Positions 16,629 to 24,513 of a DNA stretch of 64,000 nt are shown piece by piece. Each line of letters begins with the position of its first letter. Within the stretch, counting starts at the first letter, position 1. Origin of the DNA: Coriobacteriaceae bacterium AF08-21 (GTDB lineage Bacteria; Actinomycetota; Coriobacteriia; Coriobacteriales; Coriobacteriaceae); NCBI GenBank assembly GCA_027687465.1, contig JAQCQR010000002.1:62001-126000 (forward strand), read 5' to 3'. The notes below the pieces were generated by a model. That model saw only the letters and a program-made list of their open reading frames with translations. It had not been told where the DNA came from and did not search any database. The translations under genes were made by a program, and so were the position numbers.

Positions 16629-16702
16629 TGTGACAAAGGGACTATCCCTTTGTCACATGTTAGGGATGGAAGCCTGCCTGGGGTATGGGATGCCAGGCAG
16701 GC
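16629..16702 (-). promoter_or_regulatory. Two perfect hairpins between EIID and SIS2
   Basis: Hairpin 1: a 13-bp perfect stem, TGTGACAAAGGGA (16629-16641) with its inverse at 16645-16657, and a 3-base loop. Hairpin 2: GCCTGCCTGG (16672-16681) with CCAGGCAGGC (16693-16702). Neither has a T-run. Their position inside the operon suggests mRNA processing or 3'-end protection that uncouples PTS and enzyme levels. Confidence 0.6.
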
Positions 16703-16727
16703 CCCCGGGGGAAGCGCTGGGTCGCGA

Positions 16728-17561
16728 CTAGGCCAGGATGCCGGCCGCGGAGAGGGCGATGCCGCCCACGATGGCGATCACGAGAAGCCAACCGGTGTTG
16801 ACGTTCTTCTTGATGAGCCAGTACATAAGGCCGGTGAGGCCAAGGGAGATCATCTGGGGCATCATGCCGTCCAGGATGTCCTGGATAACGACGGTGCCGT
16901 CAGCGAACTGCAGCGGGGTGGTGGCGCCGATCAGCGTAGCGATCATGCCGCCCACGGACATAAGACCCACGATGCCGCAGACATACATGAGCTTCTCCAT
17001 GAGGTCGCCACCCTGGAGCTTGCTCAGGTACTCGTGGCCGCCCTGGTAGCCGATCTTGGCAGCGAACCACGTGATCAGCACGGAGGGCACGATGGAGATG
17101 AGCATGGCCAGGATCGGACCCATGATGGAGCCCTGCTGAGCCAGCTGAACGCCCAGGCCAAAGGCGATAACGCGGATGGTGCCCTGGAAGAAAGAGTCAC
17201 CGATGCCGGAAAGCGGGCCCATGAGGGAGGTCTTGACCGCGTTAATCGAATCTGGATCGAAGTTCTCGGGATCCTTGGCGTACTCCTCCTCCATGGAGGC
17301 GGCGAGGCCTAGGACAAAAGCGCTCGTCTGCGGGGTGCAGTTGTAGAACGCCATGTGACGGTGGTAAGCCTCTTTCTTAGCAGCGAGCTGCTTGGGGTCG
17401 GACTCGTCCGGATAGAGGCGATCGAGCGTGGGGACCATGCCGTAGAGGAAGCCCATGTTCATCTGACGCTCGTAGTTCCAAGAGGCCTGGATGGCCCAGG
17501 AGCGCCAGAAGAACTGGCTGACCTTCTTGTTCAGGGACACGTCCTTGATTGCGGTTGCCAT
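16728..17561 (-). CDS. PTS mannose-family EIID membrane component
   Basis: A 277-residue EIID of the mannose/sorbose PTS family. The N-terminal ...FWRSWAIQASWNYERQMNMGFLYGMVP and the middle AVKTSLMGPLSGIGDSFFQGTIRVI are characteristic. A C-terminal helix (LLVIAIVGGIALSAAGIL) spans the membrane. With EIIC it forms the translocation channel. The ATG at 17561 follows AAGGAGG; longer in-frame starts lack a site. It starts 14 bases after the EIIC stop and is part of the same operon. Confidence 0.95.
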   Translation of the reverse strand: MATAIKDVSLNKKVSQFFWRSWAIQASWNYERQMNMGFLYGMVPTLDRLYPDESDPKQLAAKKEAYHRHMAFYNCTPQTSAFVLGLAASMEEEYAKDPENFDPDSINAVKTSLMGPLSGIGDSFFQGTIRVIAFGLGVQLAQQGSIMGPILAMLISIVPSVLITWFAAKIGYQGGHEYLSKLQGGDLMEKLMYVCGIVGLMSVGGMIATLIGATTPLQFADGTVVIQDILDGMMPQMISLGLTGLMYWLIKKNVNTGWLLVIAIVGGIALSAAGILA

Positions 17562-17574
17562 AGTGTGTTCCTCC

Positions 17575-18369
17575 TTAGTCTTCGTCGTCTTCGAGCGGAT
17601 CGTAGTCGGAATCGACACCGGCGGCTGCATGGGAACCGTTGAACTTGAAGCCCATGAAGACGATAGCCAGGCACACACCGATCAGAGCGACCGCGATGAC
17701 GGACAGGTTGAGGTAGGCGGCGAGCAGGAAACCGATGAACAGGAACGGGGTCATACCCTTCTTGATCATCATGATGAGCAGCAGGGCCAGACCGTAGGCG
17801 GTCATGATCTTGGTCGAAACGTTCAGACCAACGGACAGCCACTCGGGAACCATGTTGACGATGGCCTGAACCAGGTCGGTGCCAACAAAGACGGCCAGGA
17901 AGATCGGCAGGAAGTACATGATGGCGTACAGACCGGAGCCGGCGCAGATGTGCATACGGTAGGCGGTCTTGAAGTTACCGTTATCGATCGCGCTATCGGC
18001 CACATGGGTGAGGGCGGCGATGATGGAACGGAACACGATGCCGAGGAGCTGACCCAAGACGGCGACCGGGATGGCGATCGTCATGGCGGTCTCAGCAGAA
18101 GCATCGGTCAGGCACGCGAAGGCAGCTGCCACGATGCCGCCCAGGACCATATCGGGCGGAACGGCGGCGCCGACCTGCACCAGGCCCATGGACACGAGCT
18201 CGACGGCGGCACCGACGGCAAGGCCGGTGGGCACATCGCCCAGCAGCAAACCGACGAGCGTAGCGCCAACGAGGGGCTGCTCGAAGTTAAGACGACCGAG
18301 CAGGCGGGAGTCCCACATGCAGAACACGCCGACGAGGCCGACGAGCACCGCACTGATGAACGTATTCAT
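17575..18369 (-). CDS. PTS mannose-family EIIC membrane component
   Basis: A 264-residue EIIC with about eight hydrophobic segments and the family stretch PLVGATLVGLLLGDVPTGLAVGAAVELVSMG near residues 35-65. It forms the sugar channel with EIID. Its ATG has AAAGGAGA upstream. It lies between the EIIAB fusion and EIID with short spacers. Acidic tail (DPLEDDED), which is unusual but small. Confidence 0.95.
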   Translation of the reverse strand: MNTFISAVLVGLVGVFCMWDSRLLGRLNFEQPLVGATLVGLLLGDVPTGLAVGAAVELVSMGLVQVGAAVPPDMVLGGIVAAAFACLTDASAETAMTIAIPVAVLGQLLGIVFRSIIAALTHVADSAIDNGNFKTAYRMHICAGSGLYAIMYFLPIFLAVFVGTDLVQAIVNMVPEWLSVGLNVSTKIMTAYGLALLLIMMIKKGMTPFLFIGFLLAAYLNLSVIAVALIGVCLAIVFMGFKFNGSHAAAGVDSDYDPLEDDED

Positions 18370-18405
18370 ACCCTTCTCCTTTCAGTCAGGCAAACGCCTG
18401 GTTGA

Positions 18406-19329
18406 TTACAGCTTGGCGTCGATGTCGACGCTCTGATACGTAGGGGTCTGCTGGACATAGAGCTTAATGCCCATGTCGAGCAGCTGGTTGACGTCGGCCT
18501 TCTGGGTGGCGTCGAAGAAGACGGAGCTGTCCTTGCCGCCGACCTGCTCGGCACCGTCGTGGTTGGCGGTGGCGCCCAGGTTGATGGCGTCGAGCTTGTA
18601 GCCCTGGCAGAACTGCAGCATCTCGGCAGTGTTGCCAAAGACGAACATGACGCGCTCGCCGAGGGTGTTGAGCTTGTCCATCTTGGCAAGGGCACGCTCG
18701 ACGGTGAAGACGTTCAGGCGCACGCCCTGAGGCTTGGCAAGCTTGAGAGCGCCCTTCTTGATGTCATCGTTGGCGGCAGCGTTGTCGACGACGATGATGC
18801 GCTCGGCCTGGACCTTGGTGGTCCAGGTAAAGACGACCTGGCCGTGCAGCAGACGGTAGTCAAGACGCGCGAGGACGATCTTGGCGGGACCGGAGCTGTG
18901 ACGGGACGCCTTGGCCTTCTTGGCGGGAGCCGCGGCGACCTCGACCGGTGCGTTGGGGTTGGTCAGACCGGTGCGGGCCTCGTTGATGAGGGCCGCGAGG
19001 TCGGCGCCCTTGATGGGGGCGGGGCTCATAGCGAGCGTCAGTGCCAGCGGAATGTTGAAACCGCTGATCACCGTGAATGCTGCACCGTTGCGGGAAAGCT
19101 CGACCATGCTGTTGTTGACCGAGCTGCCGAGCATATCGGTCAGCACATAGACGGTGTCGTCCGCATTGAACGTGGCGATCATGGCGTCCACCTTGTTGGT
19201 GATGGGCTCCTTGTCGTCACGAGCAAGCGACACGACGTGGACGTTCGACACGTCGCCGAGAACCATCTCGAGCGTGTCTTTGGCGCCTGCGGCCAGGCCG
19301 CCATGAGATGCGAGAATGATCTGATTCAT
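18406..19329 (-). CDS. PTS mannose-family EIIA-EIIB fusion
   Basis: A 307-residue fusion. The EIIA domain (residues 1 to about 120) has His9 in LASHGG, an Ala/Pro/Lys-rich linker follows (about 126-148), and the EIIB domain has the second phospho-acceptor His162 in RLDYRLLHGQVVFTW. Phosphate passes HPr to His9 to His162 to the sugar bound by EIIC/EIID. First gene of the operon EIIAB-EIIC-EIID-SIS2. AGGAGG precedes the ATG, and the ACGT-N5-ACGT motif lies 33 bases upstream. The SIS2 partner points to an Amadori-type substrate. Confidence 0.95.
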   Translation of the reverse strand: MNQIILASHGGLAAGAKDTLEMVLGDVSNVHVVSLARDDKEPITNKVDAMIATFNADDTVYVLTDMLGSSVNNSMVELSRNGAAFTVISGFNIPLALTLAMSPAPIKGADLAALINEARTGLTNPNAPVEVAAAPAKKAKASRHSSGPAKIVLARLDYRLLHGQVVFTWTTKVQAERIIVVDNAAANDDIKKGALKLAKPQGVRLNVFTVERALAKMDKLNTLGERVMFVFGNTAEMLQFCQGYKLDAINLGATANHDGAEQVGGKDSSVFFDATQKADVNQLLDMGIKLYVQQTPTYQSVDIDAKL

Positions 19330-19361
19330 CTTGCCTCCTCCTTTTCGTTATGGTCATTATA

Positions 19362-19374
19362 ACGTCTTATACGT
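19362..19374. promoter_or_regulatory. ACGT-N5-ACGT motif upstream of PTS operon
   Basis: ACGTCTTATACGT; the two arms extend to AACGT/ACGTT, a perfect dyad. It lies 33 bases upstream of the EIIAB start. It matches sites at 13335 and 20635. Confidence 0.65.
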
Positions 19375-19512
19375 TGTTTATATTGCTAATTAGTATAAAG
19401 ACCGTTCGCGGGTGAAAATCGACCGTTGACGGGTTTAACGTACTTGAAACGTTGGGGCTGGGTAGGCCGGCGCTGGCTGGATAACCCCAGGTCGGACGCC
19501 GCGCGCAATCCC

Positions 19513-20595
19513 CTATCGCACGAAGTACCAGGGGCTTTCCTGCACGGTGGGCTCCAGCGTAATGCCCGTGCGCTCGCGGAACAGATCCATGTCCTGCGAT
19601 TTCTCCGTCCACCACGCATTGGGCTTAAAGGTCATGCTCTCAATGACATGGCCGACAAACACACTGTTGCGCAGCTTGGAAAAGTCGGTGTTCATAATCA
19701 GGATGGACGCGAGCACCAGCACGATGCCCAGAACCTTGATCGCACCGGCGGGCTCGGCGTAGACACCAATGCCCAGCAGTACGGTGACGACTGTCTCGAA
19801 TGACATTACGACGGGAACTTTCGACGTCTCGAGCCCCATGGACAGACCCTGCATATATAAGATGTAAGCCACGGCTGTGGGGATGAGTCCAAAGCCAAGG
19901 AACAGCAGCAGCAGCTGTGGCGACATTGCCGCGGCGACATCCGGCCACGGAGCCGCGATAGCTGCCATAACCGCACCGCCAAAAACAAAGCCCCAAAACG
20001 TGACAGCCAGCGGGTGGACCGTCTTGGTTGCTATCCGGCTAAACACCGCGAGCGACGCACCACAAAGGCCTGCAATCACGCCCGACGTGACGCCCCAAAC
20101 CGAAAAATGAAAACCGGAAAGGTCGCCATTGGTCACCGCAAGCACACAGCCAACGATGTTAAAGACAATGGCAACGAGCTTGTTGAGGGTCACGTCCTCG
20201 CGATAAAGGACGCGGCCGAGCGCGACGCCAAACACCGGCGACGTGTAGAGCAGCACCGATGCCGTGGACATGCCCACCTCGCGCATGCACTCGTAATAGC
20301 AGGTGTTGGCGGCAGCCAAACCGACGATACCGACAAGCGCGCAGGAAACAAGCTCTTTAGGGCTTGCCTTGAACAGGATCAGCGGACCCTGAACCACGGT
20401 AGACCCCTCACCCGGACGGCAGCCCATAAACATCAGGACCGGCGCCAAGATAAGCGCTCCGACCAACAAGCGAAAGGCAGCCATGCTCGGGGACGAAACG
20501 CCCATGGCCGAGATGCCGTTTACAAAGATTCCGATGCTGCCCCACATAAGCGCGGCGATCAGCACCAGCACATAGCCCAGATTGCTCCTCTTCAA
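19513..20595 (-). CDS. EamA-family (DMT) transporter, probable amine/amino-acid exporter
   Basis: A 360-residue drug/metabolite transporter: two EamA repeats with about ten membrane helices (GYVLVLIAALMWGSIGIFVNG, then VWGVTSGVIAGLCGASLAVFSRIA). The start is set at the TTG at 20595, because GAGGAGG lies five bases before it, while the upstream ATG at 20631 has no site and nearly touches the candidate operator. The last 55 residues form a hydrophilic tail that I do not recognise. EamA proteins include amino-acid exporters; with an ACGT-N5-TCGT motif upstream it may release the amino acid freed by the deglycase. That role is inference. Confidence 0.82.
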   Translation of the reverse strand: MKRSNLGYVLVLIAALMWGSIGIFVNGISAMGVSSPSMAAFRLLVGALILAPVLMFMGCRPGEGSTVVQGPLILFKASPKELVSCALVGIVGLAAANTCYYECMREVGMSTASVLLYTSPVFGVALGRVLYREDVTLNKLVAIVFNIVGCVLAVTNGDLSGFHFSVWGVTSGVIAGLCGASLAVFSRIATKTVHPLAVTFWGFVFGGAVMAAIAAPWPDVAAAMSPQLLLLFLGFGLIPTAVAYILYMQGLSMGLETSKVPVVMSFETVVTVLLGIGVYAEPAGAIKVLGIVLVLASILIMNTDFSKLRNSVFVGHVIESMTFKPNAWWTEKSQDMDLFRERTGITLEPTVQESPWYFVR

Positions 20596-20634
20596 CGCAG
20601 CCTCCTCAGTATTATTTCCAATATGTTTCATGCT

Positions 20635-20647
20635 ACGTTATAGTCGT
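20635..20647. promoter_or_regulatory. ACGT-N5-TCGT motif upstream of the EamA gene
   Basis: ACGTTATAGTCGT, one mismatch from the dyads at 13335 and 19362; on the minus strand it reads ACGACTATAACGT. It lies 40 bases before the preferred TTG start. Confidence 0.55.
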
Positions 20648-20848
20648 TATATACATTTTTCAAGGCACAAATCGGCGAACGGGAAATCTCTCGACACAAG
20701 GAGTGTCCCCAACTGCCGGCAGAGACGATATGAGCAGGACATAAAACATTGAGAGCCCCTGCTGCATGAAAGACCGCGGATTAGGCCGACAATGGTGAGT
20801 GTCTAATTCAGCCGCGGCGGCCACGCCGCATTCATGGAAGGGGCTCCC

Positions 20849-21961
20849 ATGCTCGATACTACCACCTTCGTCGGCCTCGACGTCCACGCCCGCTCGATAA
20901 AGGCCGTCTCCCTCGACGTCATGACCGGGGAGGTGCGCTGCGCGACCTTCGGCTACGACGCCGGCGCCGTCGCGGAGTGGGTCCGCTCCGTGGACCCCGG
21001 GGCCAGGTGCGTGTACGAGTCCGGGGTCACGGGCTTCGACCTGCAGAAGAGGCTCTCCGGCCTGGGGGTCGACTGCGTGGTCGGCGCCGTCTCGAAGATG
21101 ATCAAGCCCAGCGCGGACAGGGGCAGGAAGAACGACCGCAACGACGCCGAGTTCCTCGCCCGCATGCTGTCGGTCGGCAACGTGGTCGAGGTGTGGGTCC
21201 CCGACGACGAGTGCGAGGCCGCCCGCGACCTGACCAGGGCGCTCGAGGACGCGAGGGACGACCTCTCGCGCTCGAAGCAGCGGCTCTCCAAGTTCCTGCT
21301 CAGGCACGGGCTCGTCTTCGACGAGAGGACGCCCACCGGCCGCAGGAAGGGTAACTGGACCCGGGCGCACTGGTCCTGGATCGAGTCGATTAGGTTCGCG
21401 GAGGGGGCCGACAACGACGTGCTCGCCTACTACGTCGACGCGGTCAGGCGGGCGGCGGAGGAGAAGGCGAGGCTCGAGGGGCTCGTCGAGGCCGAGGCCC
21501 GCAAGCCCAGGTGGCGGAAGAGGGTCGACTCCCTGCGCTGCCTCAAGGGCGTAGACACCGCTTCCGCCGCCGACCTCGTGTTCGAGGCCGGCGAGTTCTC
21601 CAGGTTCAGGAACGCCCGCTCGTTCGCCGCGTGGGTCGGCCTGACGCCCTCCGAGCACTCCAGCGGGGAGAGCGACCGCAGGGGCGCGATCACCAAGGCC
21701 GGCAACAAGCACCTGAGAAAGACGCTGGTCGAGGCCGCGTGGCACTACCTGACGTGCTCGGGGCGGCCGAAGGACCTCGCCAAGGGCCAGGCCCCGGACC
21801 CAGCCGCCCGGAGGCATGCCGCCAAGGGCGTGCGGAGGCCGGTCGAGAGGCGCGGGGCCCTGCTCGCGCGCGGGGTCCACAGCAACAAGGCGAACGTCGC
21901 CACGGCGCGCGAGCTCGCCTGCTGGGTGTGGGCGGTCGGCCTCATGGCCGAGGAGGCGTAG
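20849..21961 (+). CDS. IS110-family transposase (DEDD/serine)
   Basis: A 370-residue transposase. The N-terminal RuvC-like DEDD domain has Asp11 (GLDVH), Glu57 (VYESG), Asp96 and Asp99 (KNDRNDAEF). A coiled linker follows. The C-terminal Tnp domain holds CLKGVDTASA, FAAWVGLTPSEHSSGES (candidate nucleophile Ser271 or Ser272) and ITKAGNKHLRK. The ATG at 20849 follows GAAGGGG at six bases, so it is chosen over the ATG at 20834. All key residues are present, so the element may be active. In this family a noncoding RNA made from the element guides target choice. Confidence 0.95.
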   Translation: MLDTTTFVGLDVHARSIKAVSLDVMTGEVRCATFGYDAGAVAEWVRSVDPGARCVYESGVTGFDLQKRLSGLGVDCVVGAVSKMIKPSADRGRKNDRNDAEFLARMLSVGNVVEVWVPDDECEAARDLTRALEDARDDLSRSKQRLSKFLLRHGLVFDERTPTGRRKGNWTRAHWSWIESIRFAEGADNDVLAYYVDAVRRAAEEKARLEGLVEAEARKPRWRKRVDSLRCLKGVDTASAADLVFEAGEFSRFRNARSFAAWVGLTPSEHSSGESDRRGAITKAGNKHLRKTLVEAAWHYLTCSGRPKDLAKGQAPDPAARRHAAKGVRRPVERRGALLARGVHSNKANVATARELACWVWAVGLMAEEA

Positions 21962-22263
21962 GGGGCGGTCCCCCGCACATAAGCCAGTCATCCCGGAAGC
22001 GGTTCGATCCGAAGCCGTTGAGGCGAACCTCAGGTCCCTTTTCTGCGAGCGCCCAGGGCGCCACACGCGTGCACAGACTGTCGGTTCGACGTAGAAGCCT
22101 CAGCCGTAGCAACGGATTGCCCAGCGAGAGATCGCCACGGGCGGATATTAAACTGCAAAGACGAGCGTCGGTAAGACACGCCGAGGTCGCCGCGGACGGG
22201 TTGATATAGGGAGAGGGCCTGACCCCATATCGTTGGGGCCAGGCCCGATTTTGCCTCTTGACA
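21962..22263 (+). ncRNA. Candidate guide (bridge/seek) RNA region of the IS
   Basis: About 300 non-coding bases between the transposase stop and the right inverted repeat. IS1111-group elements encode their guide RNA downstream of the transposase, so this is the expected place. Visible structure includes GAAGCGG...CCGTTGAGG near 22000-22022 and a strong hairpin at 22215-22246 (GGGCCTG/CAGGCCC with CCCC/GGGG) followed by ATTTTG, which could end the RNA. Boundaries are not determinable by eye. Confidence 0.45.
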
Positions 22264-22337
22264 ATGTCCTGCTCATATTAAAAGGAACGTCCCTAACTGC
22301 CGGCAGAAAGGGAACGTCCCCAAGTGCCGCTCTAGCA

Positions 22338-22402
22338 GTTGCGGTGAAATAGTTCTCAAACAGAGGCTTCACACTCCCAAACAGGAACTATTCCACCGCA
22401 AC
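22338..22402. repeat. Palindromic repeat family C, copy 1
   Basis: GTTGCGGTGAAATAGTTC (22338-22355) pairs with GAACTATTCCACCGCAAC (22385-22402) with one mismatch. The same arm sequence occurs at 61754-61820. Confidence 0.75.
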
Positions 22403-22439
22403 TCATGAGGGGTATTGGGCTGTTAGGCCGCTCTATCCC

Positions 22440-23432
22440 TTAGTAATCCAGCTTCCACATGTAACGGCGCGTCATGTAGTCCTTGTGGGTGACGGCGGAG
22501 AGCGCACGCATGTAGACGTTGTTGAGGATCGGGGCAAAGATCAGGTGGTTGAAGTACTCGCTCACGCTGTCCTTGATGTCGTTGAGGCCGAGCTCCTTGG
22601 CGTCGAGCTGGTAGACGCGCTCACCACCGTACTGGTTGACAAAGCGAATGCCGCGCTCGTCGTTGCAGCGGCTGCGGCCGACGCTGATGAGCTGGAACAG
22701 CGAGGTACGCTTGTCCAGGATCTCGAAGGGACCGTGGAAGAAGTCGCAGGTGTTGATGGTGCAGGAGTCGATCTGCAGCATCTCCTGCACGTTGCAGATG
22801 CTAAAGACGTAGGCGGCACCAAAGAGCGGGCCCTGAGCCATAACGTTGATGCAGGGCTTGTCGGCGTTCTGCTCGGCCCACTTGGCAGCGAGCGGACGGG
22901 TGTACTCGACAGCCTTGCGATAGATGGGGTCGACCAAGTCGAAGGCGGCCATAGCGGTCTCGTACTCGGCATAGCCCTCGGTCTGCTGCGTAAGCTCCAT
23001 AGCAATCATGGTCACGACGGCGGAGTTGGTGCGGCCCATGCAGGACTCGTCGATGGCCAGGCTGTCGTACTGGATCTTGTAGTCGCAGACCTCGGTGAGG
23101 CCGGACTCGTCAACATAGATGGCGATGGTGCTGGCGCCGTGGTTCTTGGCGACCTGGGCGGCGACGATGGTCTCCTTGGTGCCGCGCATGGACACGACGA
23201 CGGCCAGGGTGTTCTCGTTGACGTAGGCAGGCGTGGCGTGCACGAACTCGTTGCTGGTGTAGCTGGAGCTCACGACCTGCGTGGCCTCGTGCTCCATAAA
23301 GTACTGGGCAGGATAGTTGCCGCCGTTGGATCCACCGGCGCCAATCCACACGACGCGCTTGATGCCGCCCTTGTCTGCCTTGTCAGCCAAAACCTGGGAG
23401 ACGACGTCCTTAACCTGTTCCTGAGTAGTCAT
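22440..23432 (-). CDS. SIS-domain deglycase/isomerase-like protein (SIS3)
   Basis: A 330-residue two-SIS-domain paralog of SIS1 and SIS2, ending RRYMWKLDY like SIS2. Two conserved sites differ. The phosphosugar loop reads VSMRGTKETIV instead of the S-x-S/G-G-x-T form, and the catalytic stretch is NTCDFFHGPFE, so the usual Glu is Asp230 (His233 is kept). It is therefore either tuned to another substrate or altered in activity. AAAGG precedes the ATG. It is transcribed divergently from the GntR gene at 23638, with shared repeats between them. Confidence 0.82.
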   Translation of the reverse strand: MTTQEQVKDVVSQVLADKADKGGIKRVVWIGAGGSNGGNYPAQYFMEHEATQVVSSSYTSNEFVHATPAYVNENTLAVVVSMRGTKETIVAAQVAKNHGASTIAIYVDESGLTEVCDYKIQYDSLAIDESCMGRTNSAVVTMIAMELTQQTEGYAEYETAMAAFDLVDPIYRKAVEYTRPLAAKWAEQNADKPCINVMAQGPLFGAAYVFSICNVQEMLQIDSCTINTCDFFHGPFEILDKRTSLFQLISVGRSRCNDERGIRFVNQYGGERVYQLDAKELGLNDIKDSVSEYFNHLIFAPILNNVYMRALSAVTHKDYMTRRYMWKLDY

Positions 23433-23470
23433 CGTGCATCAGCCTTTCTTCTCGTTTGATGCTCTCGATG

Positions 23471-23631
23471 GCATACAAGTTACATACATGTTTTGGTTAT
23501 GTCGACTAGTTGTATGCTATATTTGTCTTAGAAATTTTGCTGGTAAAGTTTTCGGCAAGCCATTACCAGCGGTTTTGTTGTCATGTTGGATACATGCTTG
23601 GTTCTGTAAGCATACAAGTTAGATACAGGTT
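23471..23631. promoter_or_regulatory. Repeated GCATACAAGTTA motif in divergent promoter region
   Basis: GCATACAAGTTACATACATG at 23471-23490 recurs as GCATACAAGTTAGATACAGG at 23610-23629. An inverse half copy, AGTTGTATGC, is at 23509-23518, and GGATACATGC at 23588-23597 is related. The copies flank the start regions of both SIS3 and the divergent GntR gene, as expected for operators of that regulator. Confidence 0.65.
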
Positions 23632-23637
23632 GTTCGC

Positions 23638-24360
23638 ATGAGCACTTCGTCGAAAAAGAACTTGACCCAATACGAGCGTCTGGCGGCAACGCTTCGCGAC
23701 CGCATTGCCGCCGGCGTCTACGCGCGCGAAGACAAGCTGCCGTCCGAGATGGAACTCATGGACGAATCGGGGCTGTCGCGCAGCACCGTGCGCCACGCGC
23801 TTAAGGTGTTAGTTGACGAGGGCCTGGTGCGCACCGAGCGCGGACGTGGCGCCTTTGTGGCCGACACGCCAGCGCTCCACGAGAACAACCTGGTGTTTTC
23901 GAGCTATACGGCACAAGTCCAGGGTCAGGGCATGAAGCCCACCACGCGCACCGTGGACTCGGGCTTTGCCAAGGCGGCCGGCAGCATAGCTAAGTTCTTT
24001 GACGCCGCCATGGGCAGCAAGCTCGTCAAACTTGTCCGCCTGCGCTACCTGGACGACGCGCCACTGTGCCTGGAAACCACCTATCTACCACCGAGCTTTG
24101 AGGCACTCATCGATCGCGATATCAACGGTTCGCTCTACGCCATGCTGCGCCAAGAATTCCATCGCGCGCCGGCACAGGGACATAAGACCTTTGAGGTGTG
24201 CTATGCCTCGCAAAACGAGGCGTTTTTGCTCAACGTTGAGCGTGGGCAGGCGCTGATCTTGATCACCGACTACGTCTACGACACCGACGGCCGCCCGCTC
24301 CATATCTCCAAGCGTATCCAGCGCACCGACCGCGCCAAATACACCGAGCCCATCGGCTAG
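23638..24360 (+). CDS. GntR-family regulator with UTRA domain, divergent from SIS3
   Basis: A 240-residue GntR/HutC regulator. The winged helix has YERLAATLRDRIAAGVY and SRSTVRHALKVLVDEGLV, and a UTRA domain follows from about residue 90. Divergent transcription from SIS3 and repeated GCATACAAGTT motifs between the two genes argue that it controls SIS3 and itself. The ATG at 23638 has a weak site (AGGTTG at nine bases). Confidence 0.9.
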   Translation: MSTSSKKNLTQYERLAATLRDRIAAGVYAREDKLPSEMELMDESGLSRSTVRHALKVLVDEGLVRTERGRGAFVADTPALHENNLVFSSYTAQVQGQGMKPTTRTVDSGFAKAAGSIAKFFDAAMGSKLVKLVRLRYLDDAPLCLETTYLPPSFEALIDRDINGSLYAMLRQEFHRAPAQGHKTFEVCYASQNEAFLLNVERGQALILITDYVYDTDGRPLHISKRIQRTDRAKYTEPIG

Positions 24361-24513
24361 CGCACCAAACGAGGCAAAATGTACCTAATAAACGTTTTAC
24401 CTGCGGTTTTTATTAAATCTCAAGCCGGCATGGCGCAAATGCCAACATCGCCTGGCAACACTCGCCGCCCAAGCTCAACTGTTCCTGCCCAAAATATCCA
24501 GCACCGTAAATCT

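Larger units (their letters stand above)
20728..22278 (+). mobile_element. IS110-family element, IS1111-like, 15-bp inverted repeats
   Basis: ATATGAGCAGGACAT at 20728-20742 is perfectly inverted at 22264-22278, enclosing one transposase gene. The 107-base left and roughly 300-base right non-coding parts, together with the subterminal-type repeats, fit the IS1111 branch of IS110. No target-site duplication is evident. Both flanks carry CCAACTGCCGGCAGA-like sequence (20709 and 22293), so it may have inserted in or beside an intergenic repeat. True ends may extend a few bases past the repeats. Confidence 0.85.

Noticed and set aside
20660-22066. 468-codon minus-strand frame across the IS
   Set aside because: Antisense to the transposase and spans the left inverted repeat; no protein signature.
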